From NCBI RefSeq assembly GCF_001522545.3, contig NC_031768.1, positions 4,958,320 to 5,022,319 of the forward strand: a stretch of DNA of 64,000 bases, given 5' to 3'. This DNA comes from Parus major (lineage: Eukaryota; Chordata; Aves; Passeriformes; Paridae). Below the pieces are notes generated by a model. It saw only the letters and a program-made list of their open reading frames with translations. It ran no database searches and had not been told where the DNA came from. Below, in pieces: positions 52,001 to 62,632 of this stretch (the stretch's first letter is position 1; every line of letters begins with the position of its first letter). Both the position numbers and the translations under genes were made by a program.

Positions 52001-55000
52001 CAATCACCACCATGTGGACCTTGCCTGCAGATCAGGGGGGAGAGAGGCTTGCAAGGACTCAGCACAGCCCCCAGCACCATCTCCCCTTTATTCAGACCCC
52101 TGTGCAGATGCAGAGCCTGTGTCCACCAGAACCCCATGTGAGGAATCACAGAATCACCAGGTTGGAAGAGACCTTCAAGATCATCGAGTCCAACCCAGCC
52201 CTAACACCACAACTGGACCATGGCACCCAGTGCCACATCCAGTCTTTTTTAAAACACATCCAGGGATGGTGACTCCACCACCTCCCTGGAAAAACCATTC
52301 CAATATTTATCACCCTTTCTGTAAAACCTCTTTCCTAATATCCAACCTATATTTCCCTTGGTGTTGCTTAAGGCTGTGTCTTCTCGTCCTGTCTGTGGTT
52401 GCTTGGAGAAAGAGACCAACCCCCATCTGACTACAGTCACCTTTCAGGGAGTTGTAGAGAGTGATAGAGTTTGGACAACACCCTCACACACAAGGTGTGA
52501 CTTTTTAGGTGTCCCGTGGAAGACCAGAAGTTGGACTTTGATGATCATTGTGGGTCCTCTCCAGCTCAGGATATTCTGTGATTCTGTGGCTTTAGGGGGA
52601 AGGAATATCTCAGCACATCCATCCCTTTCAAACCACAGCATATCAAAGCAAATCACACATGTGAGTATCATTAACAGGCACAACTTTTCAGCCTGTGTTG
52701 GCATCCACAGTGGAGGGAGGGCTGAGCTCTGCCCTGGCACCTGCCTCTGTCAGATGCAGCCCCACTGGCATCACTGCAATTATACAGATTTAGGACTGGT
52801 AGGAGCAGAAGTGGAGTCTGGCCTTCAAAACCTGATGCTGCTACTGCATTGGGAAAGGGGGAGCTTCAATCCACGGCTGGCAGCCAGCTGGAGCAAATGC
52901 TACCACTGTGGTGGAGGGAAAGCTGGGTCTCTTGTTCCTGTTGATACCTGACTGCTTTACTGCTGTGATAACAGCTCTCCAGTTAAAATCCTCCTGTCCT
53001 ATTCACGTTTTACAGGGCTCCCAGAACCAGCAATAAACTTCACTTCTATCTGCACACACATGGACTGGGATAGCCCTTTATCATCCCCCAGCCCTCGCTT
53101 CCCACGTCACGAGTTTGTGAGGTTTCGGTCTGTTTTGATTTGCAAAGGAGTGTGCTGGATCAGATGCAGCCTGCCATGCCCTGGTGGATTTATATTCCCC
53201 TGCAAGGCCATGTGGGACATCTTGTGTGCCCAGCTGGCAGGTCACAGAGGTGCTGTGGCCACCAAGAGACATGCTCCCTCTCCTTTAGGTACAGCCTGAA
53301 TTTCTTAAGCCTCTGGTCTCCTCCCCCAGGTTTTTGCAATGGGAGGGGACAGCCGGGAAGCCCTGCAGGCTGAGGTGTATCTGGAGTGGATTAGGAGAGG
53401 TTGCTACACCCCACGTGTCAGTGTTATTAAGATAATACTGCTTGCTCCTACAGAGGCCCTTTGAGCTGTTTCTAGAAATGCAGGTCAATAAATGATGTAA
53501 ATTAAACGTCTCAGAGAGGGTTTCAGCCCTCTGCACGTAGAGGCAACAGCACAGACCTTCACACTGCTCCAGGATCTCCTCGGCCGTGGTGTCGTAATGA
53601 GCCAGGGGGTTGCTCGGATTTCGGTACTGTTTATTCCAACAGAGAACAGCAGCAGTTACCGTGTGAAGAGCAGGTCAAACACCAAACCAGCAACAGCTCC
53701 TGACACAGCTGTACCCAAAGCGTGCAGCTGCCCCCTCCTCTCCCTGCCAAGGGGGAAACTGCTACCCCACCAGAGCAAGTCACAGGTATTCCTCCTGTTT
53801 ATCCCTTTGGGACAGATTTCCAAACCCACTTGGTTTTTTTTCCACACTGGAAGGTTAAATGTGCCCACAAACACTCACTCTCCAGCACTTGGTGCCCATT
53901 AGGTGTGGGGATGGTTCAGAGGTTGGGAACTGTGGGCTGGAGAGGCTGTCCTGATATCAGCTCTCATGCACAGAGGGGTTTTGCAGCACTGGTATCTGTG
54001 CACCCCCACATTCACACCCATGGACTAGGCTGCTCCTGAAAAGCTCATTCAGTCTCTGAGCCTCTTTTTTCTTAGAAGGAAGGAGTCTGACTTTCCTGCA
54101 CTCCTGGGGCTCCTTACTCAGGGGTCAGACCAAGTGCCCTCCTGTCCAAGACCCAGCACTGCAAGAGCCTCTGGCATGAGTCACCAGGGTTTGCCCTTTA
54201 CAGAATGAGGGGGTTTTTTTGAGGCAGAACAGAGGCTGCTAGCTAGGCTTAAAAAGTGGGTTTTATTCAGGTCAAAGTTAAACCTGAAGCAATTTGAAGA
54301 GTCTTTGAATTGTGCAAAAAAACCCAGCATTGCCCACACCCGGGCTTTAGCAGAATTGTCACAGGTTTGGAAGTGTCCCTTATTTTGTTTCTGCCCCCCT
54401 GTACTTTGCAGAGGAGCGATTAAGTTTCAAATGGCATAGAACACTGACAAAATCTGCCTCTGGTGCCAGTTTGAATGAAGCCCCCAAACAAGGCACACGT
54501 GGAGAATACCTCATAAACTCTCTTGGGAAAGAGTGTCAGTGGAGGGACGGCCTTTACCTGATCCAGGATGTGAGAGTTTGGGATTTCACTTTTCAGCTTC
54601 CAGGCAACTCGGATGTTGGACTCGGGGGCATCAAAGCGGGTGCACGGGGTCCTCACGATTTCAGCACCCAGTGCCTTCAGAATATCAACCTTTGGGAGGG
54701 AAAAGAGGAGATGCAACACAGCTAATCCCACACAGGGACGGTAACCCGAAGCTGTGGGCTCAGGGCAGTGCCAGATGCCAGAGCAGCTTTGCATGTGGGA
54801 GACATTTATCATTTGGAGATACAATGTCCAATTCTGGACTGTGCTATCTCTGACATGCTCCTAGCACCCCAGGGCCTCCTGTCTGAAGCTGGCAAATGGA
54901 TTCAAGCCTGGCCTCTTGCCCTGTCCTACTTGGAGGGCAGGCTGGGGACAGGGTGGAGGGAGGTGACAGTGTGCTGCTCCATGGTGCCTGGGGAAAAGGG

Positions 55001-58000
55001 CAGAGGGAACTGGACATGGAACAGTGTCTCCTGTGTGCTGGGGCTGGAGCCCCAGCATGCAAAAGGAAGATCAGAAAGCCGGTTTTGCTCAAGGTCCCTT
55101 CTCTTCTCTCACCAAAGAATGGTTAAGAAGCAAATCAGCCATAGGATGTCTCCTCTGAGAGACGTGGCTGTCAATGGGAGAGGAGGAGTGTTGGGACCCC
55201 TGGAGGTGAAGCCCATGGCAGCTGGAGGTGGCATCTGATCCAGACTGAGCTTAAGTGAGATTTGGGTTGAAATGAGGGTGACACTTTGGAGAAGGGCTCA
55301 TTCCTGAGCCAGGTCAGGGTCCAGGTCTGGCTTCAGTGGCATGAGTTCAGCTGAGCTGTCTGTGAGGCTCTTGGCCCACGACTGAGGGATTTCTGTCATC
55401 TCCAGGACAGTGTGTTCACCTGATCATCAGCTCTCGTGCAAGCTGACTTGAGACACCACCTGGAGAAAGCAGCTCAGGCAGCTCTAAGTGTCTCCAGGTT
55501 AAAGAAAACCATAAACACCAGTGAGGCCAAGTGACCTGTCAGATGTCAGAGGGTAAGTGAGCAGGACTGGCAGGATAGCCATGGCACCTGCCTGCCTCTC
55601 CTGCTGTGCTTTCACCTGCAGCAGATCCTCTGCAGCAACACACTGTGTTTGGCTATCCCACCACCCAGCTGCACTTCTGACAACACACAGCCACCAGGCT
55701 GTCACAGGCTGCTTTTTTTCCCTCAAGAGGCAACTTTGTGAATAGCAGCTGTGGCAGTGGGTGTGCAAGGCTCGTTGGCCTTTGAAGGAGAGGGCTCCAG
55801 GAAGGGAGAGGCAGTGAGAGAGAGGAAGGAGATGTTCCCTGGCTGTGGGGTAAAACCATACAGAGCTCTGACCTTCTCCACACTCATTTTCTCTGGCAAG
55901 ACGATGATGCAGCGGTAACCCTTCAATGCAGCCACCAGTGCCAGCCCAATTCCTGCGTGGGGGGGAGCAAAGGGAATTGGTTGACAACAGCATTTGGCAA
56001 GAGCGACCAACGCACGCCACTTCCTACATTCCTGTCTCCTGAATGGAACCATGAAATGGGCACTGACAAACCACAGGTGAGGACATCCTCCACGAGCCTC
56101 CTGGGATGTGCTGGGAGCACCAGGGAGTGTTGGAGGATGTGCTGACAGGCAAGTGGAGCTGCAGCATCGCTCCTGCTCCCAGGGGTCTACCAGCATGGCA
56201 CTGAGAGAATGGCAGGGCTGGGGAGAGCTTTTCTCCCCTCTCCGAGGCTCAGGCATCTTCCCATGGTTTTGGAAACACAGGAGAGAGGTGATTTTGCTTC
56301 AGGAGTGCCTTCCCCTCCCCCTCAAGCACTGTCAGTAGTGGGGGGACAGGTACAGAGGACACTGCACGTCACCCCGTGGCCGGCAGGCAAAGGGCACCTC
56401 TGCTCCAGTTTCACCAGGGTGATGGATGGAGCCAGCTGCTCCCAGCTAGAGCAGGAAGGTGAGGCAGCAGGAAGGAGCAGTGTGTCCCTGCCAGGGGCTG
56501 CAGGGAGCCTGGTGCCATTCCAGCTGCCCCAGGCAGGCAGGGAACCAGTGTGATCCATGTGGGACACCGCTGGGGGAGCACAGATCCCCTCGGCTCCACG
56601 TCTGGGGTGGCTGGGCTGACACAATGTGGTGGGGTGACAAGTGACAGCAACAAGGGCAAAAATCACAGGAATTCTCTTCCAACCCATCAGGGGAATGGTC
56701 TCTGGGGTCTCTGGGAACCTCTAAGGATTTAAAAGCTTCCCAGCCTGAAAACACACAGGGCTGCCCAAGTTGCTGATGCTGTCTGCCTTGCCACAAAGAG
56801 ACCTTCCAGGCACACCTGTGTAGGTGTGGGACCCTCGCAGGATCCTCGGGAATTTCAGCAAGGAGGCACCTCAGCATCCCAGGAAGCCCATGGCCACCAG
56901 GAGGGGAGCTGAGGGGAGGATGGAGCCAACCTTGTAACTCCAAGTGCAAGAGCTCCTCAAATCCTGCTCCTCAGAATTCCACCCTGCCCAGTACCCAGGC
57001 AGAGGGAGCATCCCTGCCCTTCCCACCTGTGTTTCCCGAAGTGGGTTCAATCAGGGTGTCTCCTGGTTTGATAATCCCGGCTCTCTCTGCATCCTCCACC
57101 ATCCTGAGGCTGATTCGGTCCTTCACACTGCCCCCTGCATTGAAGTACTCACATTTTGCCACTGGGAAGGGAAAGAAAGGGGAGACTCCATCAGGCAGCA
57201 GCTCCTTGCTCCCCCAGGCCTCACTGCAGTTTTAGGACACCTATTCCTCCTCTGCAGGACTGTCCTTTGCTCAGGGGAATGCATCCACCATCTGCTTTTC
57301 TGGGATTATCCACCGGCATAACCTGCACAGAATCCTTCTTTCCCCCACGTTTCCTTCACCCTGGATGGGTTTGAAGTCAACCTGGTCATCCCAGGATGGG
57401 TTTCAAATCAGCTGGACATAATCATTGCAAGGGGGGGAAGTCCCACACTGGCACAGCACTCCCTGTTACTCTGCCTTGAGGACTCTTGGCAGGGTTTAGC
57501 AGCAAGGTCTCCCTGTCTATCCTGAGGCATTGAGGTTTTTCACAGATATCTAAACAGATATCCCCTTTTCCAGGGGTGATCTGTAGTCCTGAGGTGCCAT
57601 AAAAAATCCCAAACAATAGAAAGAACATTTTCAACTGTCAGACAAAATTACGTTTTTTTTCACTGAGCTAACAACAAACCAAGTAACCTTCCAAGGCACA
57701 TTCAAACTGCAAGGCACATCTCAGTCCTCACTGAGGTCTCCACACCACAAGATTCTTCTTACCGAGGCTTTGATGAAAATCTGCATCTAAACTGGTGCTA
57801 CTGAGCTCTGTTTTACAGACAACAGGGAGAAATGGGGATTTCCAGGGGTCATTCACATAATCCTAGCAGGGACAGCTACCTGAGGCTGAGAAATCAGCCC
57901 AATACCTGAGCAGCCTGGGTGGGTACAGAAATCTTGTGCTCATCATTACATTTTATAATGCAAAGTGCCACAACTCCAGCTGCACAAGGCAACACCAGGC

Positions 58001-61000
58001 AATCCCATCCAGCTGTAGCCTGCCTTGAGGCAGCTGTGCTGCAGGCATTCCTGTGTTTGCTGGGAAGAGGCTCTGTGCTGACACCTCGCTCAGATGGGAG
58101 CGTGTGGCTGCTCTGCCTGTTCTGCTCTCCTTCCCCTCCTGTGCCAGGGGAGGGAGACACCATCCCAGAAAATGGGATCAGCCCGGCTTTCCCAGGTCCT
58201 AAAGCACCAGCCAGACATCCTCCAAGGGACAGGCTGCTGCAGAGGTGCACCGGGCACTGCACATCTGTCCTCCCACCTCCACCAGCTCCCTCCCACGGTC
58301 TCCTACTGTCCCCTCAGCTCTCAGTGGGAGGCAGTGCGGTGTGGAGTTTGCAAGGTTGGTGTCCCAAAGATCCCAGATCCTGGGAAGGGACCTGCTGGGA
58401 AAGCCCATCTCGCTCCACATGCTCGTGTGCTCAGTGGGGTCTGGCTGCCCTGTGGGTTCCCAGCTGCCCCACAGCACTGCAAGGTTCTGCTGTGCCATTC
58501 CATTGAGGATGAGTGCTCAGCAAGCCTCTCCTTGCTCATGTGACACTCATGGCACTTTCTGACCCTGAGAATCTGCCTTTCTGCCCAGTTTGGATGAAAT
58601 CAATTAGGGTTAGGAGTTGCAGGAAAGGAGACTGAAAAGTCCACATGCACAGATCTGATTTTATCATATTTGTGATTGTAGGGGACCCTCACAGGAGACA
58701 GCAGCAGTGCTACGTTAACATCTCCTTAGGGAGAGGACTTAGGTCCATCCCCAAATTCAGGCCAGCTCTGCTCTGAGCTTATGCTGCTGTTATCTGGGAG
58801 GAGAGATGCTTCACTACCTTTACCCCTCTGCTCATTGCTGCTTGAAACCTCCTTGTTTGGTCCAAGAAATTACTGCCAATTAAGCAGGAGAGCTCAACAT
58901 GAGCCACATCTGTCCCTCCCCATCTGTGCTTCCTCTCTAGGAGCCTCTCCTGAAGCCTCCCTCCAGCACCACCCCTCACCCTCACTTCGTGGCATGCAAA
59001 AACCTGGTGGGAAGGGGGCACTCACAGAGCTCACACTTGAGCCCATAGGGCTTCCCAATCTTGTTAATCCGGACCATTGGGGTGCAGCCAATTTTCTTGA
59101 GGATATTGGGCAAGATCTTCTTTTCTTCTGTCCTGAAATAATGCAGGGGATAGAAAGAAAAAAAAAAGTCAAATCAAAGCTATTGTTGTGCAACATAAAC
59201 CGAAATCTGAGTGAGTGAGATTTTACCAGCTTTATCCAAGGCCACCAAAAGATACCCCAGCTCCAAGAGAAAATGGGTGTGCCCCATCAGCAGCTAGTTA
59301 ACCAGGAGTTAGTTACTGTTTTCCATCATGAGTTGTTAGCTCCTTTACATAAAAAGTAAGCTAATTAATTTTCAGTGTTGTTCTGAGAAGCCTTGCAAGG
59401 CCTTAGGCCAGGTCTAGAGTGAACGAGAAGATGCTAGCAAGCCTTAGGACTTTATGCAGTGGTTGAGAAAACCAGGAGACACAGCACAAGGCTCTTCCTC
59501 TTTCCCCCATCCTACCCAGCCCCATCTCTGCTCCCCACATTTCCAGATGCCTCTGGGCCAAGAGTTGCTGGCCAGGACTCCCAAACTTGCAAGGATGGCT
59601 CCAAACCCTCAGAGAAGCCGAAGCCACAGAGGGTTCTGGGGGGTGTTTTGCAAAGAGTTAAACCCAGCTCTGTGATCAGTGAAATCCAGCTGCCCGGATT
59701 TGCCAGTCGCTGTCAGACTCCAGCAGAAGCCAAGAACCACATCACAGCAACTGCAACCAGGATTAAAAAGACCTGTTTGCCCAACACATCTTGCCAGGGA
59801 ACTCACACCCTGGAGCTTTTTCACAGACAGAAGGAGCAGATTGGAGAGGGCTGTGTTTATTTGGGCCGCATCCTATTGCCCCTAGTCACAAGCCAAGCAC
59901 ATCTCTTTGCCAGTGGGGTGACAACCCCTCGTTCCCTCACTGCTCAGCTCTGCTTTGCACAGCCCTCAGCTCCTATCATCCTTTGACCCCTGAACTGGGG
60001 CTCTCCTGTCCCTGTCAGGCCAGGCAGGTGGCTGTGTGCTGGCAGGAAGCCCGTGTGGTGCTGGAGTGACGTGCTGGCTTACTTAGAGACCTCAAACCCC
60101 TCCCTCCAGGTTTTGCAAGCATGATAGAAACACTTCCTGCAGTTCAGGACTACAGGGGTTTAGTGAAGGTCTTTACTACCCAGAGGATCCAGCCTCTGCT
60201 TGCATCTCAAGCCCAGAAATGATGGGATGTGCTGCAGACATTGCAGGCTCAGTTGAGTGCTGGCAAATGTGAGGCAGTAACGCAGTGAATGAGCTTCCCC
60301 CACTGCTGCAGCCAGTGCCCATCTGCTCCAAAAGCCACTGGAATGCTCAGGGGCTTCAGTGGGGCTGAGCCATGGCATGAGGAGGCTCCAGCTCCTTCAG
60401 GTAACGTTTAACTAGAGCCAGGCTCTCCTGAGAGTGACCTGTGCTACTGCTTTACACATCTGGATTGCATCCTGCAGATGCTGGTATCAGTTCAGCACAG
60501 TGGACAGGGATGGTTTTTCCCTAAAATTCCAGCTTGTAGTCATGGCTTGCTACTCCTTAAGATGTCCAGGGGAAAACCAGTCCTGGCAAAGCAAAGGATT
60601 CCTGCTGAGGTTATAGTGAGTCAGAATCAGCTCAAGGGATATCGGAACTCTGTATCTCTCAAAAAATTTAAATATTTAATATTCTTAAATATTATAAAAT
60701 CTTTAATATTCCTAAATATTATTAAAATAACATCTTATCTCCTCCTTCTGCTTCTACCCCCAAAACTCAATCAGATTGCACCAGGGAATCTCAGCAAGTC
60801 CAGAGATTTTTGCTGCATTGGCTGCCATCTGTGGTTTACCCAGAGCAGGGAAACCAAAGCACTTCTCCCTCCATGCAGTGCTGCAAAGTTGTGGTGTGTC
60901 CCAGGGTGTTTTCTCCCCTGCTACAGTGTGGGTTATGTTTCAGCTCCTGCCCCAGCAGTGCTGTGTGGGCTCCCTCAGCCAGACTCCGTTCCCAGAGCAG

Positions 61001-62093
61001 TGTTTGATGCCCAGGTTTGGGAAATGTCTCTCCATCTCCTGTCTGGGGATGGGATGGGCCCATCCACTGGCACCACCATGGCACCCTGATGCTAAATTGT
61101 TAAAAACCAAGAATGCTGTCCTTCTCAGAATGATAATTGAGGGGAAAAAAATTATTTTGACTGAAAAGAGCTGATTCTATCCTCAGGCACCAGCTGCAGG
61201 GGTTGCACTGAGTGAGTGCCTGGATGAACAGCATGCTGGATCAGCTCCAGGGCTCTGCATTCCACTCCTCCCTCTCTAATGGGCCAGACCCAGAGGCTGC
61301 CCTGGGCTACCCACATGCTGGTGGCTGTGCCCTGGCCTTGTTCCACCTGGCATGTGGTCAGACACGACCATGCAGAGCAGTGCTGCATCTCCCATGGGCT
61401 CCAGTTCCTCACTCGCTGCAGCTGGACTCCTGTTTTACATCTCTGCACTGCAGGGACTTGCCTGCAGTTCCCCTGACATTTATGGGACAGCCTTATCTTT
61501 AGTAGCTTGTCTGTGTCTGGTTTGCAGGGTCATTAAAGCACCTCTTGTCAAGTCTAGTCTGGGCCCTCACGTCACCTGGGGAGGGAACCTGCTGCTGCGA
61601 GGGCAAGAAGAGCTCAGAACACTTTTCTCTGTACTGTGGCCATTTGGCAATGATCTAAAAGCCCAGGCCTTGGTAATCCATTTTTGTGGAGGTCTCTCAG
61701 CCATCTAAAATAAGATGCCCCAAACAAGCAGATGCTCTGGAAAACACAAAGCTGAAACTTGAGCCAGCCACATCTTTCTGCAAAACAAAAGGGAGTAAAA
61801 AAGGCCTTCTTGGAGAGGAGCTACTAAGCTGGTTTTGCCATCTGGAAAATAAACCATCATTAACACAACAACTGGCTTCTGGCCATGACTATCCTGGTGT
61901 AACAACAGTACTTCACCTCCAGGAAAAGGTGCTGAACTGCACCCTGAAACAAGCAGCACTGTGGAATTACTTACAAGGGAATACAGGAGTGTGGAGACTT
62001 GCTGGCAGGCGTTGTGGCTGTCCACGTGCACTTACTGGGCAAGTTGGGGAGGGTCCACGAGCTGTCCTGAATTCCTGCACCATTGCCATTCAT
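42951..62093 (-). CDS. CBS: Cystathionine beta-synthase, 15 coding exons
   Basis: Exons, 5' to 3' on the minus strand: 62093-61975, 59132-59026, 57161-57027, 55952-55873, 54689-54558, 53626-53557, 52024-51933, 50695-50570, 49613-49529, 47975-47870, 47342-47271, 46102-45968, 45421-45313, 44965-44881, 43048-42951. They sum to 1551 nt (516 residues) with consistent phases, and most internal exons have the same length as in human CBS as I recall it. The protein has a heme region with Cys22 and His35 (human Cys52/His65). A fold-type-II PLP core carries Lys89 (GGSVKDR), SGNTG, GTGGT at 225-229 and Ser318. The redox motif CPEC spans 241-244. Two CBS domains hold Asp411 and Asp505, matching the human SAM-site residues Asp444 and Asp538. 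The enzyme condenses serine and homocysteine to cystathionine in the cytosol and can form H2S. Human Tyr308 is His277 here. The start is uncertain. Confidence 0.95.
44881..44965 (-). CDS. CBS: CBS coding exon 14 (residues 457-485), CBS domain 2
   Basis: 85 nt as in human; acceptor TCCCGTTTAG, donor GCAGT|GTAGGT. It encodes [20 protein letters not shown] and IVVLEQMQ. Confidence 0.95.
45313..45421 (-). CDS. CBS: CBS coding exon 13 (residues 420-456), CBS domain 1 end
   Basis: 109 nt; acceptor CCCTTACAG, donor AAAG|GTACCA. It encodes [20 protein letters not shown] and then [14 protein letters not shown]. Confidence 0.96.
45968..46102 (-). CDS. CBS: CBS coding exon 12 (residues 375-420), CBS domain 1
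   Basis: 135 nt; acceptor CTTTCAACAG, donor CAGG|GTAACT. It encodes [20 protein letters not shown] and then [19 protein letters not shown]. Ala388, Tyr410 and Asp411 align with the human SAM-site residues Ala421, Phe443 and Asp444. Confidence 0.96.
47271..47342 (-). CDS. CBS: CBS coding exon 11 (residues 351-375), linker
   Basis: 72 nt, two codons shorter than human. The acceptor is GATTTCTAG and the donor CCTTG|GTAAGA. It encodes [20 protein letters not shown] and HKPW, the linker between catalytic core and regulatory domains. Confidence 0.95.
47870..47975 (-). CDS. CBS: CBS coding exon 10 (residues 316-351)
   Basis: 106 nt; acceptor CCATGCAG, donor ACAT|GTGAGT. It encodes [20 protein letters not shown] (Ser318 = human PLP-contact Ser349) and [15 protein letters not shown], closing the catalytic core. 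Confidence 0.97.
49529..49613 (-). CDS. CBS: CBS coding exon 9 (residues 288-316)
   Basis: 85 nt; acceptor CACCTTCCAG on the template reading of this strand ends just before GTGGTCGATCAG, donor GTGTG|GTAAGC. It encodes [20 protein letters not shown] and IREEGLLC. The IREEGLLC version resembles fish CBS more than human. Confidence 0.95.
50570..50695 (-). CDS. CBS: CBS coding exon 8 (residues 246-287)
   Basis: 126 nt; acceptor CCCTCAAAG, donor ATCA|GTGAGT. It encodes [20 protein letters not shown] through [16 protein letters not shown]. Gly276 matches human Gly307, but the next residue is His277 where human has Tyr308. Confidence 0.96.
51655..51918 (+). mobile_element. CR1 LINE 3'-end fragment next to a CBS exon
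   Basis: GACAGGACAAGGGGGAATGG, then GGCACAGGTTGCCCAGAGAA and GTCCCTTCCAACCCAAACC, ending GCTGTGATTCCTGG. It lies antisense in the CBS intron, about 14 nt from the donor of coding exon 7. Confidence 0.93.
51933..52024 (-). CDS. CBS: CBS coding exon 7 (residues 215-245), PLP-phosphate loop and CXXC
   Basis: 92 nt; acceptor ATCTGCAG, donor CAAG|GTAAGG. It encodes [20 protein letters not shown] (GTGGT binds the PLP phosphate; Arg235 = human Arg266 near the heme) and then [10 protein letters not shown] with the CXXC motif. CR1 copies lie close on both sides. Confidence 0.97.
52140..52475 (-). mobile_element. CR1 LINE 3'-end fragment, reverse orientation
   Basis: It begins with the reversed CR1 end (AATCACAGAATCACCAGGTT, then GGAAGAGACCTTCAAGATCA). 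It runs to CTTTCAGGGAGTTGTAGAGA. It lies in the CBS intron upstream of coding exon 7, about 115 nt from its acceptor. Confidence 0.93.
52476..52592 (+). mobile_element. CR1 LINE 3'-end fragment abutting a reversed copy
   Basis: It carries GAAGTTGGACTTTGATGATC and CAGCTCAGGATATTCTGTGA with an ATTCTGTGG end. It directly follows the reversed copy, giving a head-to-head arrangement. The boundary between the two is approximate. Confidence 0.8.
53557..53626 (-). CDS. CBS: CBS coding exon 6 (residues 192-215)
   Basis: 70 nt; acceptor AATAAACAG, donor GAAG|GTCTGT, which is weak outside the GT. It encodes [20 protein letters not shown]. Tyr192 equals human active-site Tyr223 and is conserved. Confidence 0.96.
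54558..54689 (-). CDS. CBS: CBS coding exon 5 (residues 148-191)
   Basis: 132 nt, one codon shorter than human; the loop TPTNARFD is TPCTRFD here. The acceptor is CCTCCCAAAG and the donor CAG|GTAAAG. It encodes [13 protein letters not shown] through [10 protein letters not shown]. Confidence 0.96.
55873..55952 (-). CDS. CBS: CBS coding exon 4 (residues 121-147)
   Basis: 80 nt; acceptor CCACGCAG, donor GAAG|GTCAGA. It encodes [19 protein letters not shown] and EKMSVEK, a conserved helix and strand of the catalytic core. Confidence 0.97.
57027..57161 (-). CDS. CBS: CBS coding exon 3 (residues 76-121), PLP lysine
   Basis: 135 nt; acceptor CCCTTCCCAG, donor ACAG|GTGGGA. It encodes [15 protein letters not shown] with Lys89, the Schiff-base lysine (human Lys119). 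It ends IEPTSGNTG, the loop that contacts PLP and substrate (Asn119 = human Asn149). Confidence 0.97.
59026..59132 (-). CDS. CBS: CBS coding exon 2 (residues 40-76)
   Basis: 107 nt, as the human counterpart. The acceptor is TTATTTCAG and the donor CTCT|GTGAGT. It encodes [15 protein letters not shown] and [20 protein letters not shown], the entry to the PLP-binding catalytic core. Confidence 0.96.
60675..60728. repeat. Tandem duplication of a 27-nt AT-rich unit
   Basis: The unit beginning TTTAATATTCTTAAATATTA (60675-60701) is followed directly by a near-identical copy (60702-60728). It lies in the CBS intron after the first recognised exon. Confidence 0.85.
61975..62093 (-). CDS. CBS: CBS first recognised coding exon (residues 1-40), heme-binding region
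   Basis: The frame encodes [20 protein letters not shown], then [15 protein letters not shown] with Cys22 and His35 thirteen residues apart, as in the heme ligands of vertebrate CBS. The donor is CCCTT|GTAAGT. The ATG has a weak context (C at -3). The exon itself probably starts at 62164 (acceptor TTCTGCAG), and the frame stays open to there, so translation may begin in an upstream exon. Confidence 0.8.
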
Positions 62094-62164
62094 GAGGGGA
62101 CACTTCTTACTCAGCTCCTGTGTGGTGGAAATAGAGATCACATAGGCACCTGGGAGAAAAATAG
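62094..62164 (-). other. CBS: Upstream part of the CBS first recognised exon, 5' UTR or extra coding
   Basis: The minus strand has a strong polypyrimidine tract and TTCTGCAG acceptor ending at 62165. The codons from there run open into MNGNG without a stop. A second acceptor-like site (CCACCACACAG, ending just before 62117) would give a shorter exon. Confidence 0.5.
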
Positions 62165-62384
62165 CTGCAGAAGGGGGAAAAAAATGTCATTTGGGTGTGA
62201 AGGCAGGGTGGCCAGACTGCTTGGAGCATCCTGCTGGCATTTCAACCACATGGATCTAGGTGGATAGGAGGTTGTAGTGATGGAAGGAGGTTGGAAGGAG
62301 ATGAACAGATGAAGGGATGTTGTAGCAAGGTGAGTGTCAGTCCCTTCTCCCAGGGAGCAAGTGGTGTGACAAGAGGAAGTGGAC

Positions 62385-62632
62385 TCAAGTTTCCCCAGGG
62401 GAGATTAAACATTAGGAATTTCATGGAAAGGGTTACCAAGCATTTGAATAGAATTCCCAGAGAAGTGGTGTAGTCACTGTCCCTGGAAGTGTTCAAAACT
62501 GGTGTGGATATGGCACTTGAGGACACAGACTGGTGGTGAACATGCTGGTGGTGGGTTCATGGTTGGACCTGATGATCATAACAGTCTTTTCCAACCTGAG
62601 CAATTGCATGGTTCCATGATTCCATGACAAAA
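62385..62632 (+). mobile_element. CR1-like LINE 3'-end fragment
   Basis: CAAGTTTCCCCAGGGGAGAT, then CCCAGAGAAGTGGTGTAGTC and CCTGGAAGTGTTCAAAACTG. It ends TTTTCCAACCTGAGCAATTG with a degenerate ATTCCATGA tail. It lies upstream of the CBS heme exon, opposite to the gene. Confidence 0.85.

Noticed and set aside
51538..52149. 203-codon open frame on the minus strand overlapping CBS coding exon 7
   Set aside because: It runs through two CR1 fragments and reads the exon out of its CBS frame.
55723..56256. 177-codon open frame around CBS coding exon 4
   Set aside because: Only the 80-nt exon inside it is real; the rest is intron read-through. The exon itself is in the CBS model.
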